Virus record (IMG/VR): IMGVR_UViG_3300042861_001127
Location: 1-47,281 of that record
DNA length: 47,281 nucleotides
Source of the DNA: a virus
Strand: one strand, 5' to 3'
Made by a program: the position numbers and the translations under genes. Below, piece after piece: positions 1-6,172 of this stretch. The notes beneath the pieces were generated by a model that saw nothing but the letters and a program-made list of their open reading frames with translations, made no database searches and had not been told where the DNA came from. Position 1 is the first letter of the stretch. Every line of letters starts with the position of its first letter.

Positions 1-32
1 AAACACTTGCGGTTGGGTCATCCAAGAAGTAG
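1..32 (+). CDS. 3' fragment of the HU/IHF-like gene (duplicate by contig overlap)
   Basis: These 32 bases, ending in TAG, are the last codons of the HU-like gene at 46884-47186, repeated because the contig ends overlap. This is not a separate gene. Confidence 0.85.
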   Translation, partial: TLAVGSSKK

Positions 33-67
33 GATACCACCGCTTGTAGTGCTGTTCATAGTTGTCG

Positions 68-105
68 AGCCCCTGGGATTGTGAGGTCCCGGGGGCTTTT
101 TGTTT
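68..105 (+). terminator. Strong intrinsic terminator of the plus-strand early operon
   Basis: Arms at 68-78 and 87-97 form an 11-bp stem with one G-T wobble and an 8-nt loop, followed by TTTTTGTTT at 97-105. It lies 36 bases after the stop codon of the HU-like gene once the circle is closed, so it should end the 43060-47186 transcript. The U tract is on the plus strand only. The same element is at 47222-47259. Confidence 0.9.
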
Positions 106-188
106 GCGGCGGAGACCGCGGGGGGGGGCTCCCCCTCCCGGCGTCCAGACCAGGAGAGGGATGGGCCGATACCAAGCCGATGGATGGG

Positions 189-221
189 AAAAACGTAAAC
201 CACCCCGGCCACGTCGGTTAC
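189..221 (-). terminator. Possible weak terminator of the minus-strand early operon
   Basis: Read on the minus strand, GTAACC (221-216) can pair with GGTTTAC (201-195) with a one-base bulge, and a five-T run follows at 193-189. It lies at the stop codon of the last minus-strand gene, facing the early plus-strand terminator. The stem is short and the loop long, so this is tentative. Nothing else is seen between 129 and 217. Confidence 0.35.
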
Positions 222-427
222 CCGAAGGTGGCTGATAGCACTCCCGGGATCTTCTTCAGATTCACCAGGAGCGTCTCTGGATCCTGCGAGTTGGCGACGC
301 AGGTGCCAATGAGATCCTTGCGAGCGCGGTCGCCGAGATCCTTGGTGTCGATCACGACAACCCGGTTACCGGAGAGATGAATCCGATGGATGCCGGTGGA
401 TTGCTTGGATGGTGCGCTGGTCTTCAC
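218..427 (-). CDS. Small hypothetical protein, last gene of minus operon
   Basis: A 69-aa frame starting at GTG that I do not recognise. It has a basic Ser/Thr/His-rich N-terminus and then an ordered-looking region (VVVIDTKDLGDRARKDL) with a mixed hydrophobic C-terminus. It overlaps the gene upstream by 62 bp, much more than the usual 4 bp in this operon. The true start may therefore be the internal GTG near 355, just after the upstream stop, giving about 45 aa. Position at the operon end supports it being real; function unknown. Confidence 0.5.
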   Translation of the reverse strand: MKTSAPSKQSTGIHRIHLSGNRVVVIDTKDLGDRARKDLIGTCVANSQDPETLLVNLKKIPGVLSATFG

Positions 428-569
428 GGATCATGGCTTGGTAGCGCCTGGAGACCTGCTGGCAGTTCCAGCATGGCTCGTGATGGCAGCCGCAGGCTAG
501 GCGTTCATGCAGCTGGTGGGCTATCGCTTTGAATTTGGAGAGTTCGTCGTTGGCGTGGTTGAGTTCCAT
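366..569 (-). CDS. Small Cys/His-rich hypothetical protein
   Basis: A 67-aa protein, acidic and helical at the N-terminus (NHANDELSKFKAIAHQLHER), then a compact Cys/His cluster ACGCHHEPCWNCQQ around residues 25-38 with four cysteines and two histidines in 14 residues. The cluster suggests a metal site, probably zinc. It starts at ATG 569 and overlaps the HTH gene upstream by 65 bp. No family recognised. The Cys spacing is too tight for a classic zinc finger, so DNA binding is only a guess. Confidence 0.6.
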   Translation of the reverse strand: MELNHANDELSKFKAIAHQLHERLACGCHHEPCWNCQQVSRRYQAMIREDQRTIQAIHRHPSDSSLR

Positions 570-747
570 TGTGGTGACGGTATCTGTGAATGGTTGCGTA
601 GGAGACGTTGAGAATGCGTGCTAGCTCGGCGTCGGTTACGTGCATCGGGGCGCCTTTGATTGCCAGGCGCTTTTCGATTGGGATCCGGGGTCGGCCCATG
701 GTTTTGTTGATGCCGAGGAATTTCTTGATGCGTTGGATGAGGTTCAT
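505..747 (-). CDS. Small helix-turn-helix protein
   Basis: 80 aa. The start is set at ATG 747 because it forms an ATGA overlap with the stop of the gene upstream, the rule in this operon. A basic N-terminal helix (QRIKKFLG) is followed by a GRPRIPIEKRLA segment that resembles an AT-hook-like or homing-endonuclease-associated linker. Then comes a likely helix-turn-helix, DAELARILNVSYATIHRYR (about residues 38-56). The tail is polar and unstructured. Probably a small DNA-binding regulator; target unknown. Confidence 0.7.
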   Translation of the reverse strand: MNLIQRIKKFLGINKTMGRPRIPIEKRLAIKGAPMHVTDAELARILNVSYATIHRYRHHNGTQPRQRRTLQIQSDSPPAA

Positions 748-1286
748 TCGCAGCTGTAGATTTCGGTGGTTGTTTTGAGGTTGGTCGGCCATTCCGGTGT
801 CACAAAGGAGAGGTCATGGAAAAGCACCCTGTCGGTCGGCTGGATCGTGAGGCGGCCGTTGTCGAGCTTGATGAACATGAACTCCTTGGCCTGCTCAGGA
901 TGCCTGCTGAATCCGTCGTCAATGGGCGCGACAGTGAAGAGGTACTGGCCCATTCGATGAAGACCGAATGCCTTGGCCTCTGCGGCAACGCACCGCAGGA
1001 ATGTGTATTCGATTGTCGTGAACTCCCGGCTGTAGCAGTCCCACCGCTGAGCGTGCTCGATGCGCCAGTCAGGCTCCGGGTTCTCATGGAATGCTAGCGC
1101 GTGCGGTGGAACCGCCCGGTAAACGGCACCGCATTCGAGCATGATGGTGCAACCCCAGACACGCCCCGGTATGGAGACCAGGCCGAACCAGACGCAGGGC
1201 ATGAGGCCGATCTTGTCGGAGATGAACGAGGCATCGACCCAACAGTACTGGTGATGCGGCAGCTGGCCGGATTGGGAGTAGGTCAT
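744..1286 (-). CDS. Hypothetical protein, 180 aa
   Basis: The start at ATG 1286 is chosen for its ATGA overlap with the preceding 67-aa gene; an upstream in-frame extension exists but has no such support. The protein is globular, rich in aromatic and hydrophobic residues, with HHQYCWVDASFISDKIG near the N-terminus and FHDLSFVTPEWPTNL near the C-terminus. No enzyme motif or membrane segment is apparent. Codon use is like a typical real gene of this operon. Function unknown. Confidence 0.75.
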   Translation of the reverse strand: MTYSQSGQLPHHQYCWVDASFISDKIGLMPCVWFGLVSIPGRVWGCTIMLECGAVYRAVPPHALAFHENPEPDWRIEHAQRWDCYSREFTTIEYTFLRCVAAEAKAFGLHRMGQYLFTVAPIDDGFSRHPEQAKEFMFIKLDNGRLTIQPTDRVLFHDLSFVTPEWPTNLKTTTEIYSCE

Positions 1287-1486
1287 GGGACGGGTTTGGT
1301 GTAGAGGTAGATGCCGTCTTTCAGCAGCTGGTGAATCAGATGGCCTTGGTAGCTGAGGACCCACGCCGCTGGTGTTGGCTTGCGGTGGATCCAGCCGGCG
1401 GTCACGGCTTTCTTCGCTTGGGCGGCTTGGTAGAGTTCTTCGAGGGTGTTGAGTCGGGTCGGTAGAACAGGTGGGTTCTTCGGCAT
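1283..1486 (-). CDS. Small hypothetical protein, 67 aa
   Basis: Start set at ATG 1486 (MPKNPPVLPTRL). It couples to the 180-aa gene downstream by ATGA and overlaps the zinc-ribbon-like gene upstream by 85 bp in another frame. It has one helical segment (TLEELYQAAQAKKAV) and a short C-terminal region ending IYLYTKPVP. Not recognised. The long overlap leaves some doubt about the start. Confidence 0.6.
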   Translation of the reverse strand: MPKNPPVLPTRLNTLEELYQAAQAKKAVTAGWIHRKPTPAAWVLSYQGHLIHQLLKDGIYLYTKPVP

Positions 1487-1578
1487 GAGATGCAGGTCAC
1501 TTTGGATTTGTCTTCGGTGAGGTTTGGTAGGGATCGGCCGCACGCGGTGCGCAGGTAGCCGTAATAGTGGGTGGTCAT
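1402..1578 (-). CDS. Small zinc-ribbon-like phage protein
   Basis: 58 aa from ATG 1578, which makes an ATGA overlap with the XRE-sigma gene. It has the layout of a widespread small phage family: an aromatic N-terminus (THYYGYLR), TACG, a short acidic link, then VTCISCRR. Two Cys groups about 20 residues apart suggest one metal site of the CxxC/CG type, although the first group has only one Cys. The C-terminus is basic and Pro/Ser-rich. Probable nucleic-acid or protein binder. Confidence 0.7.
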   Translation of the reverse strand: MTTHYYGYLRTACGRSLPNLTEDKSKVTCISCRRTHLFYRPDSTPSKNSTKPPKRRKP

Positions 1579-2171
1579 TGATCCTCTGGTTTTTCGTATG
1601 GAATAGATAGCCACTCAAACCAATGTGGCATGAGTTTCCTAGCTCTCGCTGGGTGCATTAGCATTCTAATCGATCGTTTTTCCAAATTGTGAACCTGCTG
1701 TTTGCCAACACCTATTTCATTTGAAATTTCTTCGAGTTTTTTGTTCTCCCAAAACCTCTTGATTAAAATCTGACGGTTGCGTTCTGGAAGTTTTGAGATC
1801 ACTGACTTTACGCGTTCTTCAATCTCATCATCTTGATACTCGGGCGCTGCAATCTGAAGCGCCTCTGGATGATCAAGAAGCCTTTCCATGGGTACATCAA
1901 TCGTCTGCTCTCGACGATAGCCACGCTTCAAACCAACGAACGTCTCTGGCCACTCCGATAGAACGTCCAGGTATTCCCCGACTGTTCCAAGCGCCCGCTG
2001 AATTGCGTCTGCCTCTTTTTGGATCGGACGGCGTTGCAGGTTGATGATTTCTCCAATCCTGTTTTCAGAGAGCCCTGAATTCCTTGCAAGGTCTGATTGC
2101 TTCCACCCAACCCGTTGTAGCATCGCGTACAGTTCTCCATGCTTGAACTTCGTTACGGCGGTGATTTTCAC
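1575..2171 (-). CDS. XRE helix-turn-helix / sigma-70 region 4 fusion regulator
   Basis: 198 aa. GTG 2171 is the start because it gives a GTGA overlap with the upstream gene. Residues 22-50 form an XRE/Cro-type HTH (WKQSDLARNSGLSENRIGEI). Residues 128-172 match sigma-70 region 4: LPERNRQILIKRF, then the recognition HTH LEEISNEIGVGKQQVHNLE. Sigma regions 2 and 3 are absent, so it cannot be a complete sigma factor. It could act as a transcription activator or appropriator that places a region 4 near the -35 element, or as a repressor. The base composition is clearly lower in GC than the surrounding genome (21 of 60 bases G/C in 1681-1740), suggesting recent acquisition. Confidence 0.85.
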   Translation of the reverse strand: MKITAVTKFKHGELYAMLQRVGWKQSDLARNSGLSENRIGEIINLQRRPIQKEADAIQRALGTVGEYLDVLSEWPETFVGLKRGYRREQTIDVPMERLLDHPEALQIAAPEYQDDEIEERVKSVISKLPERNRQILIKRFWENKKLEEISNEIGVGKQQVHNLEKRSIRMLMHPARARKLMPHWFEWLSIPYEKPEDQ

Positions 2172-2509
2172 AGCTTGTCCTCCTTGGCTATGCGCCATGC
2201 TGCAAGGTGCTTGTCCTTAGTGAAACCATATCCGATCCATCCTTCGTACAGCGCATCCCCCGCATCCTCCAGCCGCTTGATGCGGTCCATGTAGTGTTTC
2301 CTGTCACCGTCGTATTTGTCCCACAAAGCGCGGAGACGGTTTTCGAGTTCGGTGACGTACTGGCGTGAGTCGGCCAGTTTCTTGTCCAGATCCAAGCAGG
2401 TTTGCTCCCACGTTGGAGGTGGTGTTCCGCGCATCATCTCGACTAGATTGCCAACAGTTACATTTCCGATTCCAAGATCAGTCGATTTGGTTAGTATGTT
2501 GTCGCTCAT
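2168..2509 (-). CDS. Coiled-coil hypothetical protein, member of a local paralogous set
   Basis: 113 aa from ATG 2509 (ATGA overlap upstream, GTGA overlap downstream). The N-terminal third is polar; residues 45-90 form a likely coiled coil (LDLDKKLADSRQYVTELENR). The C-terminal half contains DRIKRLEDAGDALYEGW and ends WRIAKEDKL. These two stretches recur in the protein at 2987-3211, and their coding sequences share about 20 identical bases at the 3' end. Function unknown. Confidence 0.75.
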   Translation of the reverse strand: MSDNILTKSTDLGIGNVTVGNLVEMMRGTPPPTWEQTCLDLDKKLADSRQYVTELENRLRALWDKYDGDRKHYMDRIKRLEDAGDALYEGWIGYGFTKDKHLAAWRIAKEDKL

Positions 2510-2703
2510 TTGCACTCCTTCCATTTGAATTGTGGTTTCCCGTTCTTGTCGGCCACCCATTCGGCATGACCTGCTAGAACTGCCTGTTGCTGCATTTGAT
2601 CAGTCCCGTTATCGAACCCTTTAATCAAACACATCGTAATCAAAACCACGAACAACAGAGTGCATGGAATCACTAGCGAGTATTGCCAGTGTTTGTCGTT
2701 CAC
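2506..2703 (-). CDS. Small single-pass membrane protein
   Basis: 65 aa starting at GTG 2703 (GTGA overlap). A short polar N-terminus precedes a membrane segment LVIPCTLLFVVLITMCLI (about residues 9-26). A periplasmic or cytoplasmic C-terminal domain follows, with AGHAEWVADKNGKPQFKWK. This ending is typical of small phage inner-membrane proteins of unknown role. Candidates are superinfection exclusion or modulation of host membrane proteins, but nothing in the sequence decides. Confidence 0.75.
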   Translation of the reverse strand: MNDKHWQYSLVIPCTLLFVVLITMCLIKGFDNGTDQMQQQAVLAGHAEWVADKNGKPQFKWKECK

Positions 2704-2990
2704 GACTTCACCTCCTTCTGTTCCCACAGCAGCAGATCCGCTCGCAATGCGTCGTTCTCCTCTTCCAGTTGTTTGATCCGCTCGGCCCTGTCTTCGTCCA
2801 ACGCAACGTCAGCAACCAGAACGCTGTGCTTGTTTTTCACTTCCATAAGCTCCTCCTCCAGTTGCTTGATCCTAGCGTCAGCATTGTTCAACGCCCGCTC
2901 CAAGGCACGCGCATGGTTGATAAGAACTTTTGGTTCAGGATCCATGTCATGTATAATTAGAAGCGTATCTGTTCGCAGCGTATCACTCAC
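2700..2990 (-). CDS. Coiled-coil hypothetical protein (VSDTLRTD type)
   Basis: 96 aa. The start is GTG 2990, overlapping the upstream stop as GTGA. It begins VSDTLRTDTLL, very like the VSDTPRTDA start of the next gene upstream. The rest is one long coiled coil with heptads (ALERALNNADARIKQLEEEL and RIKQLEEENDALRADLLL). It was probably produced by tandem duplication with its neighbour and then diverged. It may oligomerise; function unknown. Confidence 0.75.
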   Translation of the reverse strand: MSDTLRTDTLLIIHDMDPEPKVLINHARALERALNNADARIKQLEEELMEVKNKHSVLVADVALDEDRAERIKQLEEENDALRADLLLWEQKEVKS

Positions 2991-3211
2991 AGCTTGTCCT
3001 CCTTGGCTTTGGCCCATACAACACACATTCCGCTCCAATCTTGTACAGACCATCCAGCCTCAACGATTTTATCCCCCGCCTCCTCTAGCCGCTTGATGCG
3101 TTCGTTGGCGGCGTTCAGTTCGCGTTCGAGTTGTTCAGAAAACTCAGCATCAACGGCGGTGTCCAAATCATGAAAACCACGCTTCGCATCCGTCCTCGGT
3201 GTATCGCTCAC
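2987..3211 (-). CDS. Coiled-coil hypothetical protein (VSDTPRTDA type)
   Basis: 74 aa from GTG 3211 (GTGA overlap). It opens with VSDTPRTDAKRG, an N-terminus seen in many small phage proteins, followed by a coiled coil (SEQLERELNAANERIKRLEE). The tail AGDKIVEAGW...WAKAKEDKL matches that of the gene at 2168-2509. It therefore combines the head of one neighbour and the tail of another, a sign of local duplication and recombination. Confidence 0.75.
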   Translation of the reverse strand: MSDTPRTDAKRGFHDLDTAVDAEFSEQLERELNAANERIKRLEEAGDKIVEAGWSVQDWSGMCVVWAKAKEDKL

Positions 3212-3426
3212 GGCTTTACCTCCCTCGCTTTGAGCATCGCGTCGGCGATGTAGAACGCTCGCTTGGCTATTTCATCAGCATTTCGATCTGATCCTCTCGA
3301 TGCTTTTTCCAACGCAGCGGCTGCGAAGTAGTCGCGGATTGAAATCCCGTAACATTCTGAGGTTGCTTCATCGTGTTGAAAAACAACAGGAAACGCCGGT
3401 CCGCCGTCGTTGATTGGTTGGTTCAT
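3208..3426 (-). CDS. Small phage protein of the GGPAFP...GISIRDYFAA type
   Basis: 72 aa from ATG 3426, with a strong GGAGGAA Shine-Dalgarno 6-10 bases upstream and an ATGA overlap. It contains INDGGPAFPVV, then GISIRDYFAAAALEKA, a pair of motifs found together in many short phage proteins of unknown function. A helical C-terminus (ADEIAKRAFYIADAMLKA) follows. No catalytic motif. The family is real and common in phages; its role is not known to me. Confidence 0.8.
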   Translation of the reverse strand: MNQPINDGGPAFPVVFQHDEATSECYGISIRDYFAAAALEKASRGSDRNADEIAKRAFYIADAMLKAREVKP

Positions 3427-3776
3427 TTCGATTCCTCCACGACTCCACACGGGAGCCACGTTTTACCGCCGTCGGTGCTGTACTCTCGCTCATCCAGCCA
3501 CAAGTCTCTGTCAGCTTGGACAGACACCCAGCCAAGGAGAACTCGGTCCTGCGGGTTGCGCTTGAATCTCATCCACGCCCCCAGCGGCACCTCATCCGCT
3601 GTCCATGGGCGGAGCGTTGCGGCGGGTTTGATACGGTAGTCGTAGTTGAGCCAGTTCCAACTTGGGTTTTTATCGAGTACCCAATCATAAGTGCCAATCA
3701 GTTTGGATTCCACTTCCATCCCATTGATAGATGCATCCATAACGCGGATGGTTTCGATTGTTTGTGCTATTGTCAT
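3423..3776 (-). CDS. Hypothetical phage protein, 117 aa (RPWTADEVPLGAWMR motif)
   Basis: Starts at ATG 3776 with AGGA upstream and couples by ATGA on both sides. The middle contains WNWLNYDYRIKP and RPWTADEVPLGAWMRFK, followed by DRVLLGWVSVQADRDLWL, EREYSTDGGKTWLPCGV. This is a known layout in many phage genomes. The beta-rich C-terminal half looks like a small ligand- or protein-binding fold. Function unknown. Confidence 0.8.
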   Translation of the reverse strand: MTIAQTIETIRVMDASINGMEVESKLIGTYDWVLDKNPSWNWLNYDYRIKPAATLRPWTADEVPLGAWMRFKRNPQDRVLLGWVSVQADRDLWLDEREYSTDGGKTWLPCGVVEESK

Positions 3777-3928
3777 TTCGATTCCTTTCTCGCTAGGTAT
3801 TCACTGACCGCCTCATCGGCGATGTACTGTAGTTTGTATCCCATCTTCAGGGCGTATGCTTTCAACTTCCTATGCGTGTCGTCTGAGACTACGAACGTCT
3901 TGGCCGTCGGCCGTTTTTCTTTCTTCAT
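3773..3928 (-). CDS. Ribbon-helix-helix-like small protein
   Basis: 51 aa from ATG 3928 (ATGA overlap; AGGGGA upstream). A basic N-terminus (KKEKRPTAKT) is followed by FVVSDDTHRKLKAYALKMG and YIADEAVSEYLARK. The strand-then-two-helices pattern fits a CopG/Arc-like ribbon-helix-helix protein. It would bind DNA as a dimer. Likely a local transcription regulator; target not identified. Confidence 0.7.
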   Translation of the reverse strand: MKKEKRPTAKTFVVSDDTHRKLKAYALKMGYKLQYIADEAVSEYLARKESK

Positions 3929-4137
3929 GGCTTCCCCTCCATGATGATGGACTTCACGAACCGCTTCTTCACGCCGATGGCCTTGGCCACGTAGGACAGG
4001 CTCTGGCCTTCGTTCCACAATTTCCAGGCGCGTTTGGCATTGAGCGGTGGCGTTTCGATTCGTGCTGGCACCGCAACTGGATCAGGGAAGGAGATCCATC
4101 CACGGGCTACGGCGTTGGAGATCAATTCACTGACCAT
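3925..4137 (-). CDS. Small helix-turn-helix protein, 70 aa
   Basis: ATG 4137, overlapping the next upstream gene by 11 bp. The C-terminal half reads AKRAWKLWNEGQSLSYVAKA then IGVKKRFVKSIIMEG, which fits a resolvase/Hin-type HTH. The N-terminal half may be an interaction segment. No nuclease or recombinase domain is attached. Candidate DNA-binding accessory or repressor. Confidence 0.7.
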   Translation of the reverse strand: MVSELISNAVARGWISFPDPVAVPARIETPPLNAKRAWKLWNEGQSLSYVAKAIGVKKRFVKSIIMEGKP

Positions 4138-4348
4138 TGATAACCTGCCAGATGGCGCTGTTTGACCTGCCGAATTTCTTTTCGAGTTCACGATACGTGT
4201 AGGTGGGGTTGTTCCGCTTGCATTCAATGATGGCTTTTCGCTCATCCTCGGTCATGCGAGTCCAGGTGCTGGTGGGTTTTACTTCGACAACTGGCACCGG
4301 TGGCTGCTTCCCGAGTACGCGCTCAATGGCTTCACGGGTGAGTTTCAT
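4127..4348 (-). CDS. Small helix-turn-helix protein, 73 aa
   Basis: ATG 4348, inside the last codons of the exonuclease gene (17-bp overlap). The N-terminal helix EAIERVLGK is followed by a Pro/Val-rich link. The C-terminus TEDERKAIIECKRNNPTYTY then RELEKKFGRSNSAIWQV resembles a homeodomain-like HTH. With its downstream neighbour it forms a pair of small HTH genes directly after the recombination genes. Function unknown. Confidence 0.7.
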   Translation of the reverse strand: MKLTREAIERVLGKQPPVPVVEVKPTSTWTRMTEDERKAIIECKRNNPTYTYRELEKKFGRSNSAIWQVINGQ

Positions 4349-5126
4349 CTTTGAGGATCCAGGTGGGTGACTGAATGATCTGGGTTGAATCGCCGTTGTA
4401 CCCGGGCCAGCTGTCGGTGTCTTCGCAGACCATCCACTGACGGACCCACGACTGCCAAACGGCCGATGCCTTGTCGAGGGACTCGGTGTCCAGCTGGTAC
4501 ACAGCGACCGCATAGGGCGCCACGTCTTCGACGCAGACCCACTGCCAGGCACGGGTCTCACCGGTGATGTCCCGGTACAGGTCCCGGTAGTAGGCGGCCT
4601 GAACGTCGTAGCGCAGCTGGCCAATCTGCCGGCGAAACCCGGCCTTGCTAGCATCTCGGCACTTCTTGAGATCCACGATCACCGGCATGGACGTGGGCAG
4701 CCAGTCGATCAGGCCTTTGCGTTCGCAGGACTCGAACTCACCGAACATACCCACCTGGGCCTTGCCGGGCTCGGCGAAGATCCGGCCGGCGACCGGGTGT
4801 TGGCGCACGGACTCAACCATGCGTTCGACGGTCTCGATGGCGTCGTGCTTGAACACGGTGACGCCCCGCTCGGTCTGCTCATCGCGCCAGGCGCGTGCCT
4901 CCTTAGTGCGGTAGTCGTCGTATGGAGACGTGGTCCAGAGGTACGGCGTCCCGAGGACCTTGTGATCCAGCAGGCTGCCGATAGCCATGGCTTCGGTTGG
5001 CTCCTTCTCTTCCTCGAAGCCTACCATGGCGTGCAGCGCAGAGCGGGAGAACGCCTTGAGGCTGGAGATGTTGATCGCAGGGTGGCTGCGGTAGGTGTTT
5101 ACGTCGATTGGGTGGACCAGCTTCAC
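4332..5126 (-). CDS. RecE-like PDDEXK exonuclease (putative exodeoxyribonuclease VIII type)
   Basis: 264 aa. It belongs to the PDDEXK nuclease family that partners RecT in phages. Visible signatures are GSLLDHKVL (residues 50-58), Asp141 in GLIDWL, D-x-K at 152-154 in VIVDLKKC, and QAAYYRDLY (176-184), the helix that usually follows the active site. It would digest one strand of duplex DNA from ends to give a single-stranded tail for RecT. ATGA overlap with recT indicates joint translation. It is shorter than E. coli RecE but normal for phage versions. The family often has Lys-Thr-Thr after the catalytic Lys; here it is Lys-Cys. Confidence 0.85.
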   Translation of the reverse strand: MKLVHPIDVNTYRSHPAINISSLKAFSRSALHAMVGFEEEKEPTEAMAIGSLLDHKVLGTPYLWTTSPYDDYRTKEARAWRDEQTERGVTVFKHDAIETVERMVESVRQHPVAGRIFAEPGKAQVGMFGEFESCERKGLIDWLPTSMPVIVDLKKCRDASKAGFRRQIGQLRYDVQAAYYRDLYRDITGETRAWQWVCVEDVAPYAVAVYQLDTESLDKASAVWQSWVRQWMVCEDTDSWPGYNGDSTQIIQSPTWILKDETHP

Positions 5127-6130
5127 AGCGCACCTCCGGCCTTCTGAAACGCTCGGCCGATGCCCCGCTTGTTGCGGATCACCCAGTACTGAATCTCCAG
5201 CGGCAGGTCAGCGACCGTGGGATAGGTGTCAGCATCGGGCCACCACTCAAGATCGGTGGCGAGCTTCGCCAGCTGCGCGTAGGTGATGCCGATCTGGGCC
5301 AGGGTAGATTCGGCGGTCTGCTCGGCGGGATCTACCGAAGGCAGTGGAGCCGGCGTCGGCTCAGGCGCAGCTGGAGTCTCGACGGGGGCGGGCGTGGGCT
5401 CCGGTTCAGCCACCGGTGCCGGGGTGGGCTCAACAACCGCGACCGGTGCGGCCTCGGGCTCGACCTTCTTGCGGCGCTTAGGCTCGGGCGGTGTCGGCGT
5501 CACGTCCACGACGGACGCGGTGACCGTGGTGGCGACGGACGGCTGAATGACCTGCTGGGCCGCCTGCGTGTCGTGGACCTCCTCCGAGGTGTGCATACCC
5601 AGCGCGATCTCCGGCGCGTAGGCGCGGGTCCAGAACGCAGCGGCGCGGTACTGGAGCATCTGTTCGGGCATAGTCTTCCACTTGGAACCGTTCTTGGAAT
5701 ACCAGCCCTCGGCCTTGGCCATGGCGATCGTCACCAGGGCACCGACCAGTTCGAGGTTGCCCTCGCGCTCGACGGCGTATGCGCGGCAGCCCCAGTCGTC
5801 GGCGCCTTCCTTGCCGACCCAGCGGAACCGCATCGGGGAGAACCGGCCACACGAGTTGACGGTTGCGATCAGGAACGCGGCGCTCCACGTGGGCTTGCCG
5901 TGGATCGGGACCATGGACTGCATCACGGCCATGACCGATGCGCCGATGCGCTGGCTCAGTTCAAGCGCGATGATGCAGTTACCGAGGTTGGCCTCGCCGC
6001 GATAGGAATCGGGAACGAGGGTGCTGGACGCAAGGGCCTTGGCCATGCGTTGGACGGACACGAACGCGTTCTCCGAAGAGAAGGCGCTCAGGGGTTGTGA
6101 TTGCTGTGTTGCGACTGGTAGGTTGCTCAT
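5123..6130 (-). CDS. recT: RecT family single-strand annealing protein
   Basis: 335 aa. Residues about 45-190 carry the RecT core: ALELSQRIGASVMAVMQSM, HGKPTWSAAFLIATVNSCGR, AKAEGWYSKNGSKWKTMPEQ, YRAAAFWTRAYAPEIALGM and EEVHD. RecT binds single strands and anneals them during recombination and replication repair. A Pro/Ala/Glu-rich linker (about residues 208-270, repeats like PTPAPV) leads to a small C-terminal domain that may bind a partner such as SSB. It is the first gene of the minus early operon and has its own TTGACG-type promoter candidate upstream at 6131-6172. Confidence 0.88.
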   Translation of the reverse strand: MSNLPVATQQSQPLSAFSSENAFVSVQRMAKALASSTLVPDSYRGEANLGNCIIALELSQRIGASVMAVMQSMVPIHGKPTWSAAFLIATVNSCGRFSPMRFRWVGKEGADDWGCRAYAVEREGNLELVGALVTIAMAKAEGWYSKNGSKWKTMPEQMLQYRAAAFWTRAYAPEIALGMHTSEEVHDTQAAQQVIQPSVATTVTASVVDVTPTPPEPKRRKKVEPEAAPVAVVEPTPAPVAEPEPTPAPVETPAAPEPTPAPLPSVDPAEQTAESTLAQIGITYAQLAKLATDLEWWPDADTYPTVADLPLEIQYWVIRNKRGIGRAFQKAGGAL

Positions 6131-6136
6131 ACGTCA

Positions 6137-6166
6137 GTCAACGTATGGCAAGTGGTGCGTAGCGTC
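6137..6166 (-). promoter_or_regulatory. Candidate promoter of the recT operon
   Basis: In the 42-bp gap before recT, the minus strand reads GCTTGACGCT, then after 17 bases from TTGACG comes TACGTT, 10 bases before the ATG. This gives a plausible -35/-10 pair (TTGACG-17-TACGTT). The leader would be very short. Similar TTGAC elements stand before four other genes (see findings). Confidence 0.5.
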
Positions 6167-6172
6167 AAGCAA

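Larger units (their letters stand above)
1..127. repeat. 127-bp direct terminal repeat (contig closure)
   Basis: The first 127 bases are identical to the last 127 (47155-47281), ending inside the same G run. A perfect overlap of exactly 127 bases equals a k-mer length commonly used by short-read assemblers. The simplest reading is a circular contig from a circular or circularly permuted genome, not a biological terminal repeat. It contains the 3' end of the HU-like gene and its terminator, so those features appear twice. Confidence 0.9.

Noticed and set aside
81-380. Plus-strand open frame of 99 aa
   Set aside because: It runs through the terminator and against the minus-strand genes, has biased low-complexity content and no ribosome site.
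5108-6100. Long plus-strand frame opposite recT
   Set aside because: An antisense shadow of GC-rich codons; the minus strand encodes a clear RecT.
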